NCBI RefSeq assembly: GCF_002979865.1
Contig: NZ_PCPZ01000002.1
Location: 372,001 to 436,000, forward strand
Reading direction: 5' to 3'
DNA length: 64,000 nucleotides
Source: Arthrobacter sp. MYb214
Lineage (GTDB): Bacteria; Actinomycetota; Actinomycetes; Actinomycetales; Micrococcaceae
In this document: piece by piece, positions 1 through 7,927 of the stretch
Layout: the number at the start of each line of letters is the position of its first letter
Numbering within the stretch: position 1 is the first letter of the stretch
Made by a program: the position numbers and the translations under genes
Notes under the pieces: generated by a model
The model's input: only the letters and a program-made list of their open reading frames with translations
What the model was told of the DNA's origin: nothing
The model's database searches: none

Positions 1-1
1 G

Positions 2-484
2 TTCGGCAGCCACTCGGTAGACCACGTGAATTACCTGGACGAACAGGACCTCCATGCGCTCGCCGGAAGCTGGGCTGGCTGGGACACTGCAACAAGAACA
101 GGGACTGCGGGCACCGTCGCCACCTGCTTGCCCGCCTGCGACCTGTCCACAAGGCAACCGCTGGCCCCGGGCCGTGCACTGCTCGATGCAGGCGTGCGAA
201 TCGCACTGGCAAGCAACTGCAATCCGGGTACCAGCTACACGAGCAACATGAACTTCTGCGTGGCTACCGCAGTGCTCCAAATGGACCTGACCCTGGCTGA
301 AGCCATCGAGGCGGCAACCTACGGAGGGGCGCTCGCGCTGGGCGTTGCCGACCAAGTGGGATCTATTGAGATCGGCAAGCGCGCGGATCTGCATGTTCTT
401 GACGCGCCAGTTGCTGCGCATCTGGCGTACCGTCCTGGGATGAACTTGACCCACAGCGTGTATCGGGCCGGCAAAGCGATCTAG
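2..484 (+). CDS. hutI: Imidazolonepropionase, 3' part
   Basis: This is the C-terminal part of a cytosolic metal-dependent amidohydrolase that converts imidazolone-5-propionate to N-formimino-L-glutamate in histidine degradation. The frame is open to the left edge, so the N-terminal half lies outside the window. Recognisable stretches are SVDH near the start, LLDAGVRIALASNCNPG (the metal-site Asp is replaced by Asn, as seen in actinobacterial HutI proteins), ATYGGALALGVADQVGSIEIGKRADL and a C-terminal LAYRPG. The rest of the hut pathway should lie upstream. The only downstream neighbour is a decayed regulator fragment. The family assignment is firm. Confidence 0.86.
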   Translation, partial: FGSHSVDHVNYLDEQDLHALAGSWAGWDTATRTGTAGTVATCLPACDLSTRQPLAPGRALLDAGVRIALASNCNPGTSYTSNMNFCVATAVLQMDLTLAEAIEAATYGGALALGVADQVGSIEIGKRADLHVLDAPVAAHLAYRPGMNLTHSVYRAGKAI

Positions 485-861
485 AGCTTTGTGAAAGCCC
501 ATTTAAAATCTGTCTGGATCGCGCGCGCCTAGGGAAGGGGATAGGGACGGCAGGAATCCGGCCGCGAGGATTCTTCGGCCCCGAGCCGTGCTGCGGATTG
601 AAGCAGTCCAAGCCGTAAGCAAAACTAGGACGCTGCATTCTGTCCGACTGCTCGATGGAAGCGATGAGAAGCCTTCAATGCCTGCCCCTGCTGGCCACGC
701 AGGTCCGGTACTCCCAATTCCCGACGACTGGTGGCGGCTTCTGGCGAGATCGAGGCAAGCCTCCGTGCCTTCCCGGACTGGTAGCTTCCTAGCGCTGGGA
801 AATCAGCGTCTCGTGCCCGGAGCCATGGGCAATTCTCCCGCTTGGCTCAGCACAGTTCTGC
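485..861. other. Gene-poor stretch after hutI
   Basis: No convincing intact gene is present. All three plus-strand frames are interrupted, and the only longer frame (588-932) has no recognisable domain. The stretch directly precedes an AraC-type helix-turn-helix remnant, so it probably holds the decayed N-terminal part of that regulator. I could not align it by eye. Confidence 0.4.
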
Positions 862-1050
862 ATGGGGATGCCCACTGTCCCAATGTCACTGAGAATAAAA
901 GAGGCTTGCCTGCGGCTCGTGGAAACCGATGAAACGGCAGCTGCTCTTGCAAAGTCAGTTGGCTACGAAACAGCGGTCGCATTTAGGCAGCGATTCCAGG
1001 CCTTGAAAAGCTTGCCGCCTGTTGAATACCTGGCGGCGTTTCGCAAATAG
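862..1050 (+). pseudogene. AraC/GlxA-type regulator remnant (C-terminal HTH only)
   Basis: The 62 codons resemble the second helix-turn-helix of AraC-family regulators. The key stretch is LRIKEACLRLVETDETAAAL, followed by AKSVGYETAVAFRQRF and a terminal PPVEYLAAFRK, which fits the usual end of the domain. AraC regulators are normally about 250-330 residues with a sensor domain and two HTH units, and neither the sensor nor the first HTH is readable upstream because stops interrupt every frame. It is therefore most likely a broken gene, perhaps a former regulator of the adjacent hut genes. A short functional HTH protein is less likely. Confidence 0.5.
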
Positions 1051-1058
1051 CCACGAGG

Positions 1059-1691
1059 CTAGGAGGGCAGAATGAATATTCCATCTGGGCTCTCGAATCC
1101 TGAACGCTGACCGGTGCGCGCGTACACGCTCACCGACCATTGGGAGCCAGAACGGTAGGGAGCTAAATGCCAGTCGGCGAATCGCTGCACGAGCTGCAGC
1201 GAGGTTCCTTCGCGAAGTTCGTCCTGGTCTTCCGGTCCGCCGTTGGCATGGCGGGTGGTTCCGACAACGAGTACGCCCGAGACGCTGAGCATCTGATCGG
1301 CTAAGTTGAAAACGCCTCGCAGTTCATCGCGAGAAATGAAAGCAGGCACATTACCGGTCAACAATATGGCGTCGTACGTCCTTGGCCGGTCATGCTCGTC
1401 CAATGAGCCCACGGTCAGCTGGTTCGCCGATAGCTGCCGGAACCAGCTCCCGTCGAATAGCTCTGCAGCTACATCCAGCACTTGGGGAGTGGGATCTATG
1501 CCGTAGCCACGGTGTCCCAAGCGGCGCAAGGCGTTGACGGTGTTGCCTACCCCGCAACCGATATCGAGAATTCGTGAATTGCGGCGGCAGAGCATGTCGG
1601 TGAAACGGGCGACTACTTCCAAATCAGTGCCGTCAAGGGTCTGAGCACGCATCTTCGCTGCGTATGAATCGTAGTCGGGGCCCATGTCCAC
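1059..1691 (-). CDS. Class I SAM-dependent methyltransferase
   Basis: A 210-residue cytosolic protein with a Rossmann-type methyltransferase fold. Motif I is ILDIGCGVGN (residues 41-50), the acidic end of strand 2 is GYGIDP, and the later YDAILLTGNVPAF fits motif post-II/IV, where the methyl acceptor usually sits. The substrate cannot be read from the sequence. The start is a GTG at 1691; the ATG two codons in is an alternative. It is transcribed divergently from the thiol peroxidase gene with about 90 bp between them, so promoters for both must lie there. It has no obvious pathway partners. Confidence 0.75.
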   Translation of the reverse strand: MDMGPDYDSYAAKMRAQTLDGTDLEVVARFTDMLCRRNSRILDIGCGVGNTVNALRRLGHRGYGIDPTPQVLDVAAELFDGSWFRQLSANQLTVGSLDEHDRPRTYDAILLTGNVPAFISRDELRGVFNLADQMLSVSGVLVVGTTRHANGGPEDQDELREGTSLQLVQRFADWHLAPYRSGSQWSVSVYARTGQRSGFESPDGIFILPS

Positions 1692-1783
1692 AGTTTTGCA
1701 TAGGAACGAGACGTGAGCGACTTGTTTGCGCTAGCAGGCAAAAAATATAGCTCCGGATTAGGCATTCATGATAAACAAGACCT

Positions 1784-2281
1784 ATGGCTAATACTGCTTT
1801 CAAGGGAACCCCTGTACAGACTATTGGTGATCTGCCGGCCGTTGGCTCGCAGGCTCCAGCTTTCACTCTCACCGACACCGGCCTTGCAGATGTCACCAGC
1901 GAATCGCTGGCTGGCCGTCGCGTTGTCCTGAACATCTTCCCGTCGGTTGATACCGGCGTTTGCGCTGCCAGCGTGCGTCGCTTCAACGAATTGGCTGCCG
2001 GCCTGGAGAACACGACCGTGGTGTGCGTTTCTGCTGACTTGCCATTCGCACTGGGACGCTTCTGCGGTGCCGAAGACATCGAGAACGTTACCGCTGCTTC
2101 GGTCTTCCGTTCCGACTTCGGTTCGGACTACGGTGTGACCCAGGTTGACGGTCCACTGGGTGGCTTGCTGGCCCGTTCGGTTGTTGTCCTGGATGAAGAC
2201 GGCAAGGTTGTTTACAGCCAAATCGTCCCGGAGATCACCACCGAGCCGGACTACGATGCAGCCATCTCAGCACTGAACTAG
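1784..2281 (+). CDS. tpx: Thiol peroxidase (atypical 2-Cys peroxiredoxin)
   Basis: This enzyme reduces hydrogen and alkyl peroxides in the cytosol using thioredoxin. The 165-residue length is normal for Tpx. The peroxidatic Cys60 lies in [15 protein letters not shown] and the resolving Cys94 in GRFCGAED, the spacing typical of the family, and the C-terminal half carries the thioredoxin-fold strand [20 protein letters not shown]. It is a single-gene unit: a methyltransferase gene diverges upstream and a strong terminator follows 28 bp after the stop. No clear Shine-Dalgarno sequence precedes the ATG. Confidence 0.94.
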   Translation: MANTAFKGTPVQTIGDLPAVGSQAPAFTLTDTGLADVTSESLAGRRVVLNIFPSVDTGVCAASVRRFNELAAGLENTTVVCVSADLPFALGRFCGAEDIENVTAASVFRSDFGSDYGVTQVDGPLGGLLARSVVVLDEDGKVVYSQIVPEITTEPDYDAAISALN

Positions 2282-2308
2282 ATATTGTTTGCACCGGAAA
2301 CGGTGCAT

Positions 2309-2347
2309 GAAAGCCCGCTTGAAAATTTTTCAGGCGGGCTTTCTTTA
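2309..2347 (+). terminator. Rho-independent terminator of tpx
   Basis: The perfect inverted repeat GAAAGCCCGCcTGA-type stem has 14-bp arms at 2309-2322 and 2330-2343 (one G-T type mismatch), a 7-base loop, and runs into a T-rich tail. Confidence 0.85.
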
Positions 2348-2708
2348 TGCCCAAGCCGGTAATCCCATCGGTCGATCAAGCCAAATCTCACGTGGCTTGT
2401 GGTGGGAACACATTTCGCCGAGGTTGATCATCAGTGGACCGGCTATCGGACGAGCAGAATCTGCATGCCTGGAACAACGCGGTAATTTCCTCGCTGACTA
2501 GTTAATTCCCATCAATAGTCGATTGCTGCCGCACTTTTGGGAGCGGTCTGCCACTGGCGGGAATTGGAGAATTTCTGGGCAGGCATTCTCAAGACGGGTT
2601 TCTCACCCTATACTCGAAATAGATTGTTTCTGACTGTTATCATCTAAAAATAATCATAAAACATCAATCCTGATCTGTCGGGCACTGCATGCCAAAAGGA
2701 GCAAACGC
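2348..2708 (+). promoter_or_regulatory. Intergenic region upstream of the sugar operon
   Basis: No gene is visible here. The last 90 bp (about 2615-2690) are clearly AT-rich and contain several ATCA-type elements (near 2640, 2653 and 2663) spaced roughly one helical turn apart, so the promoter and operator of the downstream sugar-catabolism genes probably lie there. An AAGGAG Shine-Dalgarno sequence sits at 2696-2701, just before the ATG at 2709. I could not define a confident -35/-10 pair. Confidence 0.4.
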
Positions 2709-3611
2709 ATGAGCGAGCGAACCGTGCTAGGCGCACATATGGAAGAAGAGCTGGTCTCGCAACCAGAGATGTGGCGTCGTGCAGTAGCGCAGCAACAGCG
2801 CGAAAACCTGTTGCCGGCCAAGGGCGCGAAGGTTGCCGTAGTGGGATGCGGGACATCATGGTTCATGGCTGAAGCCTATGCCGCGGCGAGAGAAGCAGCA
2901 GGCCACGGTGTGACTGATGCCTTCGCCGCATCTGAAGCGCGTATCGCTACGCGTGACTACGATGCCGTGGTTGCGATTACTCGTTCGGGCACCACCTCTG
3001 AAGTGCTCCAACTGCTGGCCGAACTCGATGACAGCATCCACACCGTAGGCATCATCGGGGACGTGGCCTCGCCCATAGTGGACAGGGTCGATGCCGTGAT
3101 TCAGCTGCCTTATGCCGATGAGCAGTCCGTCGTCCAGACGCGTTTTGCTACCACTGCCCTGGCTTATTTGCTCTCCAGCGTGGGGGAAAAGCTGGATCAC
3201 GCAATGACCCAAGCCGAAGCGCTGGTGAACTCGCCAACACCACAAGAACTAGTGGACGCAGAACAATTCACCTTCCTTGGACGGGGATTCTCCGTGGGCC
3301 TGGCCCATGAAGCCGCCTTGAAAATGAGAGAGGCTGTCCAAGGGTGGACCGAAGCCTACCCTGCAATGGACTACCGTCACGGGCCGATCGCCATTGCCGC
3401 GCCCAACCGAGTGACGTGGATGCTCGGCGAACAGCCCGAGGACCTGGATATCCAGGTGCGCAGCACTGGCGCCATCTACATCAATGAAGACCGTCACCCG
3501 TTGGCCGAGCTTGCCTACATTCACAGGGTCACCCTGGACCGGGCGCGTGCCCGGGGGATGGACCCGGACCACCCGCGCAACCTCACGCGCTCGGTGATTC
3601 TGGAAGGCTGA
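2709..3611 (+). CDS. SIS-domain sugar-phosphate isomerase/deaminase, AgaS-like
   Basis: A 300-residue cytosolic protein with two SIS (sugar isomerase) domains, the layout of AgaS-type and GlmS-C-terminal enzymes. Domain 1 shows VVGCGTSWFMA (about 44-54) and the phosphate-binding TRSGTTSE (91-98). Domain 2 shows FLGRGFSVGLAHEAALKMRE and YRHGP. There is no glutaminase domain, so it should act as an isomerase or deaminase, not as a GlmS-type synthase. Its place before a ROK kinase, a tagatose-6-phosphate-kinase-like PfkB protein and a class II aldolase points to galactosamine-6-phosphate deamination/isomerisation. That substrate is inferred from context; a fructosamine-type deglycase is the main alternative. 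Confidence 0.75.
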   Translation: MSERTVLGAHMEEELVSQPEMWRRAVAQQQRENLLPAKGAKVAVVGCGTSWFMAEAYAAAREAAGHGVTDAFAASEARIATRDYDAVVAITRSGTTSEVLQLLAELDDSIHTVGIIGDVASPIVDRVDAVIQLPYADEQSVVQTRFATTALAYLLSSVGEKLDHAMTQAEALVNSPTPQELVDAEQFTFLGRGFSVGLAHEAALKMREAVQGWTEAYPAMDYRHGPIAIAAPNRVTWMLGEQPEDLDIQVRSTGAIYINEDRHPLAELAYIHRVTLDRARARGMDPDHPRNLTRSVILEG

Positions 3612-3621
3612 GTACTCAGCC

Positions 3622-4560
3622 ATGTTAAAGCGATATCTGCTCTTCGATGTCGGCGGCACCGACGTTAAAGCCGGGCTGGCCACAGAAGAAGGTGAAATTC
3701 TCCGGGTACTGCGAGAACCTACGCGCAAGGCATCCCCGCAGCTTGCCGCCCAGGTACTCGTTGACCAGTTGCTCGGGCTCGCAGCCAAGCTCCGTGAAGC
3801 GAATGACCAGCAGCCGGCGGCAGCGGGCCTGGTGGTCTGCGGATTGGTAGACCCGGTTGCCGAGATGGCAGTGTTCTCAGCGAACCTCGGCTGGCGCGAT
3901 GTTCCGATGAAGCGGCTGGTCTCTGACGCGCTCGGACTGCCTGTGGGCTTCGGGCATGATGTGGCTTCGGCTGCCCGTGCAGAACTGGAGTTAGGAAGCG
4001 GCGCACACGACGACGCACTGCGGCGCAACAGCGCCATTTTGATCATAGGAACCGGGATTGCGTCGGCCTTGGTGGTCGACGGCCGTCTCTTGGAAGCTGG
4101 CGGGTACGCAGGGGAACTGGGGCATGCGCCGGTCCCCGGAGGCCTGCTCTGTGCTTGCGGTGCCACAGGCTGCCTGGAAACCCTCGCCTCGGCCGGTGCC
4201 ATCGCACGAAGATACGAACAAGCCACGGGAACATCGGCCGGTGCCAAAGAAATCTTCGCCGCCCGGGCCGCTGGAGACGCCAAAGCGGCAACGATCATCG
4301 CGGAGGCCATTGAGGCTCTGAGCTTCACGCTGGCTCAACTATGCTCATCAACCGCGCCAGAAGGAATCATCATTGGCGGAGGTTTGGCTCAAGCCGGGCC
4401 ATCGTTCTTTGCTGAGATAGAACAATCGCTAGAACGGCGATTATCTTTCCAACGCAGACCACGGATTGTTCCGGCGCGGCTTGGCGCGGAGGCAGGGTTG
4501 CAAGGTGCCTTGCTGCTCGCCCGCCAGGCAACACATCCCGGGGCAGGACGCCACCCATGA
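3622..4560 (+). CDS. ROK-family sugar kinase
   Basis: A 312-residue cytosolic kinase of the ROK family, likely to phosphorylate the imported (amino) sugar at C6. The ATP-phosphate loop is DVGGTDVKAG near the N-terminus, the catalytic base is Asp113 in GHDVASAARAE, and the structural zinc site is complete with His168, Cys177, Cys179 and Cys184 (GHAPV and CACGATGCLE). It lies 10 bp after the SIS gene and overlaps the next gene by 4 bp (ATGA), so translation of the two is probably coupled. The exact sugar cannot be read; N-acetylgalactosamine or galactosamine would fit the locus. Confidence 0.85.
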   Translation: MLKRYLLFDVGGTDVKAGLATEEGEILRVLREPTRKASPQLAAQVLVDQLLGLAAKLREANDQQPAAAGLVVCGLVDPVAEMAVFSANLGWRDVPMKRLVSDALGLPVGFGHDVASAARAELELGSGAHDDALRRNSAILIIGTGIASALVVDGRLLEAGGYAGELGHAPVPGGLLCACGATGCLETLASAGAIARRYEQATGTSAGAKEIFAARAAGDAKAATIIAEAIEALSFTLAQLCSSTAPEGIIIGGGLAQAGPSFFAEIEQSLERRLSFQRRPRIVPARLGAEAGLQGALLLARQATHPGAGRHP

Positions 4561-5489
4561 TTCTTAGCTTCACGCCGAATCCGGCCATGGACGAAACCTA
4601 CTTGACCCCGAATTTGAAGCTGGACTCCAGCCACAGGGTCACGCTGCAGCATCGCCAAGCAGGTGGCAAGGGGATCAACGTAGCCAAGGTACTGCACTCC
4701 CAGGGCATTGACGTCGAAGTCATATGTCCGCTGGGTGGCAGCCTTGGAGAGCAATTCGCTGTCGAATTAGGACAGCAGGGCATTGCGATCAATCCGGTTC
4801 GCACTTCTGTCCCCACCCGCCGCTCCATGGCTTTCCATGACGCGGAGTCCGACATGACGAGCATCTTCAACGAAACAGGTACCGCGCTGGCAACTGCCGA
4901 ATGGTCGCGTATAGAAGACGAGTTCCAGGCCTTGCTATCGACAGCGAGCGCGGTGGCCATCTGCGGATCCTGGCCACCGGGAACTCCCAAGGAAACAATC
5001 AGCAGGCTCATTGGCCACGCCACCGGCCAAGGACTGTGGACTGTGGTGGATACCAGCGGGCCAAACCTGCTGCTCGCTGCCAAATGCGGGGCAGTTCTCA
5101 AGCCCAACGATCATGAGCTGCGCGAGGCCACCGGTTGCGCCAGCATAGGTGGGGGAGCGCGGGAATTGCTGCGTCTTGGCGCCCCGGAAGTCTATGTCAG
5201 TGCCGGGGCCCAAGGGCTGTACCACTTCACCAGGGAAACACCGCTGGTCGCCCATGCCAAACTCAACCGAACGCTGTCCGGGAACCCAACTGGGGCAGGG
5301 GATTCGGCCGTGGCCGCTATCGCCTCGGGGTTTGTGCAGCTGCTGAACCGGGAAGCGATCTTGCGACGGGCTGTCGCCTGGTCCGCGGCTACGGTACTCA
5401 TGCCAACTGCAGGGAGCCTGTCACCCCAGCACATCGAGCTGGCTAGAGACACCAACTACCGCATTATCCCTGCGAACGAACAAATCTAA
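4557..5489 (+). CDS. PfkB-family kinase (1-phosphofructokinase / tagatose-6-phosphate kinase type)
   Basis: A 310-residue ribokinase-fold enzyme. The substrate-binding GGKGINVAK (36-44), KPNDHE (182-187) and the anion-hole/catalytic GAGDS (246-250, catalytic Asp249) match the LacC/FruK subgroup. In this operon it would add the second phosphate to tagatose-6-phosphate before aldol cleavage by the next gene product. A 1-phosphofructokinase role is possible, but no fru phosphotransferase genes are nearby. It overlaps the ROK kinase gene by 4 bp and is followed 11 bp later by the aldolase gene. Confidence 0.85.
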   Translation: MILSFTPNPAMDETYLTPNLKLDSSHRVTLQHRQAGGKGINVAKVLHSQGIDVEVICPLGGSLGEQFAVELGQQGIAINPVRTSVPTRRSMAFHDAESDMTSIFNETGTALATAEWSRIEDEFQALLSTASAVAICGSWPPGTPKETISRLIGHATGQGLWTVVDTSGPNLLLAAKCGAVLKPNDHELREATGCASIGGGARELLRLGAPEVYVSAGAQGLYHFTRETPLVAHAKLNRTLSGNPTGAGDSAVAAIASGFVQLLNREAILRRAVAWSAATVLMPTAGSLSPQHIELARDTNYRIIPANEQI

Positions 5490-5500
5490 GGAGCACGACC

Positions 5501-6343
5501 ATGCCATTGGTTCCCACCAGCCAAATTATGGATCAGGCAGTAAAGCAACGCCGAGGCCAAGGAGCTTTTAATGTTATTCACCTCGAGACCGCCCAAGCCA
5601 TAATCGGTGGTGCTGAGCAGGTCGGGTTGCCGGTGATCTTGCAGATTAGCGAGAATTGCGTGAAATACCACGGTGGACTCCACGCGATTGCCGCTGCAAC
5701 ACTGGCATTGGCCGAATCTGCCGAAGTCCCGGTGGCTGTGCATCTGGATCATGCCGAGGATGAATCGCTGGTATACCAGGCAATGGATCTGGGATTTGGA
5801 TCGGTCATGTTCGACGGCGCCAAACTGCCCTTTGAGCAGAACGTTGCAGCCACCATACGAGTAGTGGAAGCCGCCCATCGCCAAGGGGTCTACGTCGAGG
5901 CAGAACTTGGAGAAATTGGCGGAAAGGACGGTGCCCACGCTCCTGGGGTACGCACCGACCCTGTCGAAGCACGGCATTTTCATTCTCTGACAGAGGTTGA
6001 TGCCCTCGCCGTGGCCGTCGGTTCCTCGCACGCCATGCTTGAGCGATCTGCCAGCCTGGACTTGCCACTGATTGAGCAGCTTTCGTCAACGCTGGCCATA
6101 CCAGTGGTGCTCCACGGGTCATCCGGGGTCCCCGACACTACGCTGGTCAAGGCGATTAACTCCGGCATGCGCAAGATTAATGTTTCCACGCACCTGAATG
6201 GATTCTTTACCCGTGCCGTGCGTGATTGGCTCGAAGCTAATCCTGGTGCCGTTGACTCACGCAAATATGTGGGCGCTGGCCGCGCAGCCTTGGCCTCAGA
6301 AGCGGCCCGCCTGCTCCGCCTCTTTGCCTTGCTTGAGCACTAA
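5501..6343 (+). CDS. Class II ketose-bisphosphate aldolase (GatY/KbaY type)
   Basis: A 280-residue zinc-dependent aldolase that should cleave tagatose-1,6-bisphosphate (or fructose-1,6-bisphosphate) to dihydroxyacetone phosphate and glyceraldehyde-3-phosphate. Catalytic Asp83 and zinc ligand His84 lie in HLDHAED, Glu134 in VEAELGEIGG, and the other zinc ligands are His177 (GSSHAML) and His205 (LHGSSG). The length and the GGKDGAHAPG loop fit the GatY/KbaY branch. The GGAG Shine-Dalgarno sequence at 5490-5493 supports the ATG. It is the last gene before a new promoter, so the enzyme and transporter blocks may be separate transcripts. Confidence 0.86.
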   Translation: MPLVPTSQIMDQAVKQRRGQGAFNVIHLETAQAIIGGAEQVGLPVILQISENCVKYHGGLHAIAAATLALAESAEVPVAVHLDHAEDESLVYQAMDLGFGSVMFDGAKLPFEQNVAATIRVVEAAHRQGVYVEAELGEIGGKDGAHAPGVRTDPVEARHFHSLTEVDALAVAVGSSHAMLERSASLDLPLIEQLSSTLAIPVVLHGSSGVPDTTLVKAINSGMRKINVSTHLNGFFTRAVRDWLEANPGAVDSRKYVGAGRAALASEAARLLRLFALLEH

Positions 6344-6420
6344 ACTGGCAAAGAAGCATGCATTAATGATTACTTATGAGCTTTTTCGAACAAGTTAAAT
6401 CTCTAAATATCAAAATTCTC

Positions 6421-6449
6421 TTGACCTGTGATCTGTAACACTTCATACT
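6421..6449 (+). promoter_or_regulatory. Candidate sigma-A promoter for the importer genes
   Basis: TTGACC at 6421-6426 and CATACT at 6444-6449 are separated by 17 bp and lie about 100 bp upstream of the substrate-binding protein gene. The -35 is strong and the -10 matches four of six positions. Confidence 0.5.
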
Positions 6450-6462
6450 TTTTAGTGAATCT

Positions 6463-6495
6463 GACTTTTCTTGATTTATATCGGCAAGAAAAGTC
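6463..6495. promoter_or_regulatory. Perfect inverted repeat, candidate operator
   Basis: GACTTTTCTTG (6463-6473) is repeated exactly in inverse orientation as CAAGAAAAGTC (6485-6495). The arms are 11 bp and their centres are 22 bp apart (two helical turns), just downstream of the candidate promoter. Control by the DeoR-type regulator encoded at 10443-11255 is an inference. Confidence 0.5.
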
Positions 6496-6510
6496 ACGAA
6501 TTATTCACAC

Positions 6511-6524
6511 TTGCATCGATGCAA
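6511..6524. promoter_or_regulatory. 14-bp palindrome upstream of the importer genes
   Basis: TTGCATCGATGCAA is a perfect palindrome 26 bp before the substrate-binding protein start. It is separate from the 6463-6495 repeat and could bind a second (for example LacI-type or global) regulator. Confidence 0.35.
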
Positions 6525-6550
6525 AAGCATCACAGCGATGAGGAGCAACC

Positions 6551-7804
6551 ATGAAACGTACGACGCGAACCGGGGTTCTCGCCCTTTCAACAGCCGCGGC
6601 ATTGCTACTGACCAGTTGCGGTTTTTCTGATAATGGTGGCGGATCCGCGGATGCTTCAGGTGGCACTACGACCTTGAACATGCTCGTACCGACTTACTCG
6701 GATGGGACCAAGGGCCTCTGGGAAGGCGTAATCGCTGACTTCGAAGCCGAGCACGAGAACATTGACGTCAACCTCGAAGTCCAGTCTTGGGAAAACATCG
6801 AGGGTGTGCTGAAAACCAAGTTGCAGGGTGGACAAGCTCCTGACATCTACAACGGCGGAGCCTTCGCGGAGTTCGCTGCCGAGGGCCTGCTTGCACCGGC
6901 AAGTGACATTGCCTCGCAGGAAACCATCGATGATTTCCAAACGACTTTTGCGGACGCGGAGAAGTTCGAAGGCACCCAATTCGGTTTGCCATTGATCGCT
7001 TCGGCCCGGGCTTTGTTCTACAACAAGGCCCTGATGGAAGAAGCCGGCGTTGATGCCGTTCCTACCACTTGGGAAGAACTCCATGATGCATCGAAGCTGA
7101 TCAGCGAGAAAACCAAGGCCGATGGTTACGGGATGCCCCTGGGCAGCGAGGAAGCCCAGGGCGAATCGCTGATCTGGTTCGCCGGAAACGGTGGCAGTTT
7201 CGGAGACTCGCAGAAGATCTCGGTGAATACGCCGCAAAACCTCGAAGCGGCCGAGTTCATGAAGAAGATGGTAGACGACGGTGTCACCCAGAATGATCCC
7301 GGTGCCACACAGCGTACCCCGATGCTCAACACGTTCGTCCAAGGCAAGCTCGGCTTCGCCTACGCGCTGCCGCAGACAATCGGGCAGATTGAGGACGAGA
7401 ACCCGAAGCTGGACTACGGTGTGGCTGCCGTGCCGACGAAATCCGGTGAGCCTGCAACGCTGGGTGTTGCCGATCGCTTGATGTCCTTCAGGAATGACGG
7501 CAGCAAGTCTGCTGCCGTCAAAGAATTCATGGACTACTTCTTCTCCGCTGACGTCTACACCGATTGGGTGAGCACCGAAGGATTCTTGCCAACGACGAAG
7601 TCCGGCTCCGAGAAGATGGCTGGAGACGAAACACTCACGCCATTCCTGGACATGTTGCCTAACGCGGTCTTCTACCCGACGACAAACCCGGCATGGAACG
7701 CCACCGATGGTGCATTCAAGTCACTGATGGGCGAGTTGGGGACCGGCAAGTCTGCTCAGGAAGTACTCGAGAGCATCCAAGCCAAGGCCGACGCCGCAAG
7801 CTAG
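6551..7804 (+). CDS. Sugar ABC transporter substrate-binding lipoprotein
   Basis: A 417-residue family 1 (MalE-like) solute-binding protein anchored to the outer face of the membrane. The N-terminus has a lysine/arginine start, a hydrophobic stretch and the lipobox LLTSCG, so the mature lipoprotein would begin at Cys23. The body shows typical features such as VQSWENIEG, GGQAPDIYNGG and PTTWEELHDASK. It delivers the sugar to the two downstream permeases. A strong stem-loop without a U tract separates it from them, which usually keeps binding-protein expression above permease expression. The sugar is probably the one degraded by the upstream enzymes. Confidence 0.9.
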   Translation: MKRTTRTGVLALSTAAALLLTSCGFSDNGGGSADASGGTTTLNMLVPTYSDGTKGLWEGVIADFEAEHENIDVNLEVQSWENIEGVLKTKLQGGQAPDIYNGGAFAEFAAEGLLAPASDIASQETIDDFQTTFADAEKFEGTQFGLPLIASARALFYNKALMEEAGVDAVPTTWEELHDASKLISEKTKADGYGMPLGSEEAQGESLIWFAGNGGSFGDSQKISVNTPQNLEAAEFMKKMVDDGVTQNDPGATQRTPMLNTFVQGKLGFAYALPQTIGQIEDENPKLDYGVAAVPTKSGEPATLGVADRLMSFRNDGSKSAAVKEFMDYFFSADVYTDWVSTEGFLPTTKSGSEKMAGDETLTPFLDMLPNAVFYPTTNPAWNATDGAFKSLMGELGTGKSAQEVLESIQAKADAAS

Positions 7805-7825
7805 GAACTGCTACCGGAAGCATTC

Positions 7826-7863
7826 CACGGCAGGCCCGGCGTAACACCGCCGGGCCTGCCGTG
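7826..7863 (+). promoter_or_regulatory. Intra-operon stem-loop
   Basis: Perfect 15-bp GC-rich arms CACGGCAGGCCCGGC (7826-7840) and its complement (7849-7863) surround an 8-base loop. No U tract follows, so it is more likely to protect the binding-protein mRNA from 3' decay or to attenuate permease expression than to terminate all transcription. Confidence 0.6.
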
Positions 7864-7927
7864 CTGGACAACCGAGAATCTCCGGTCCCAGGGTTACCTG
7901 GCCGAACGCAACGAAAGCGAGCCGACT

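Noticed and set aside
3249-4328. Minus-strand frame (359 codons) across SIS and ROK genes
   Set aside because: It is antisense to two genes with clear catalytic motifs and has no domain of its own.
7826-7863. Rho-independent terminator after the sugar-binding protein
   Set aside because: The stem is strong but no U tract follows, and the permease genes just downstream have no clear promoter of their own. A stabilising stem-loop fits better.
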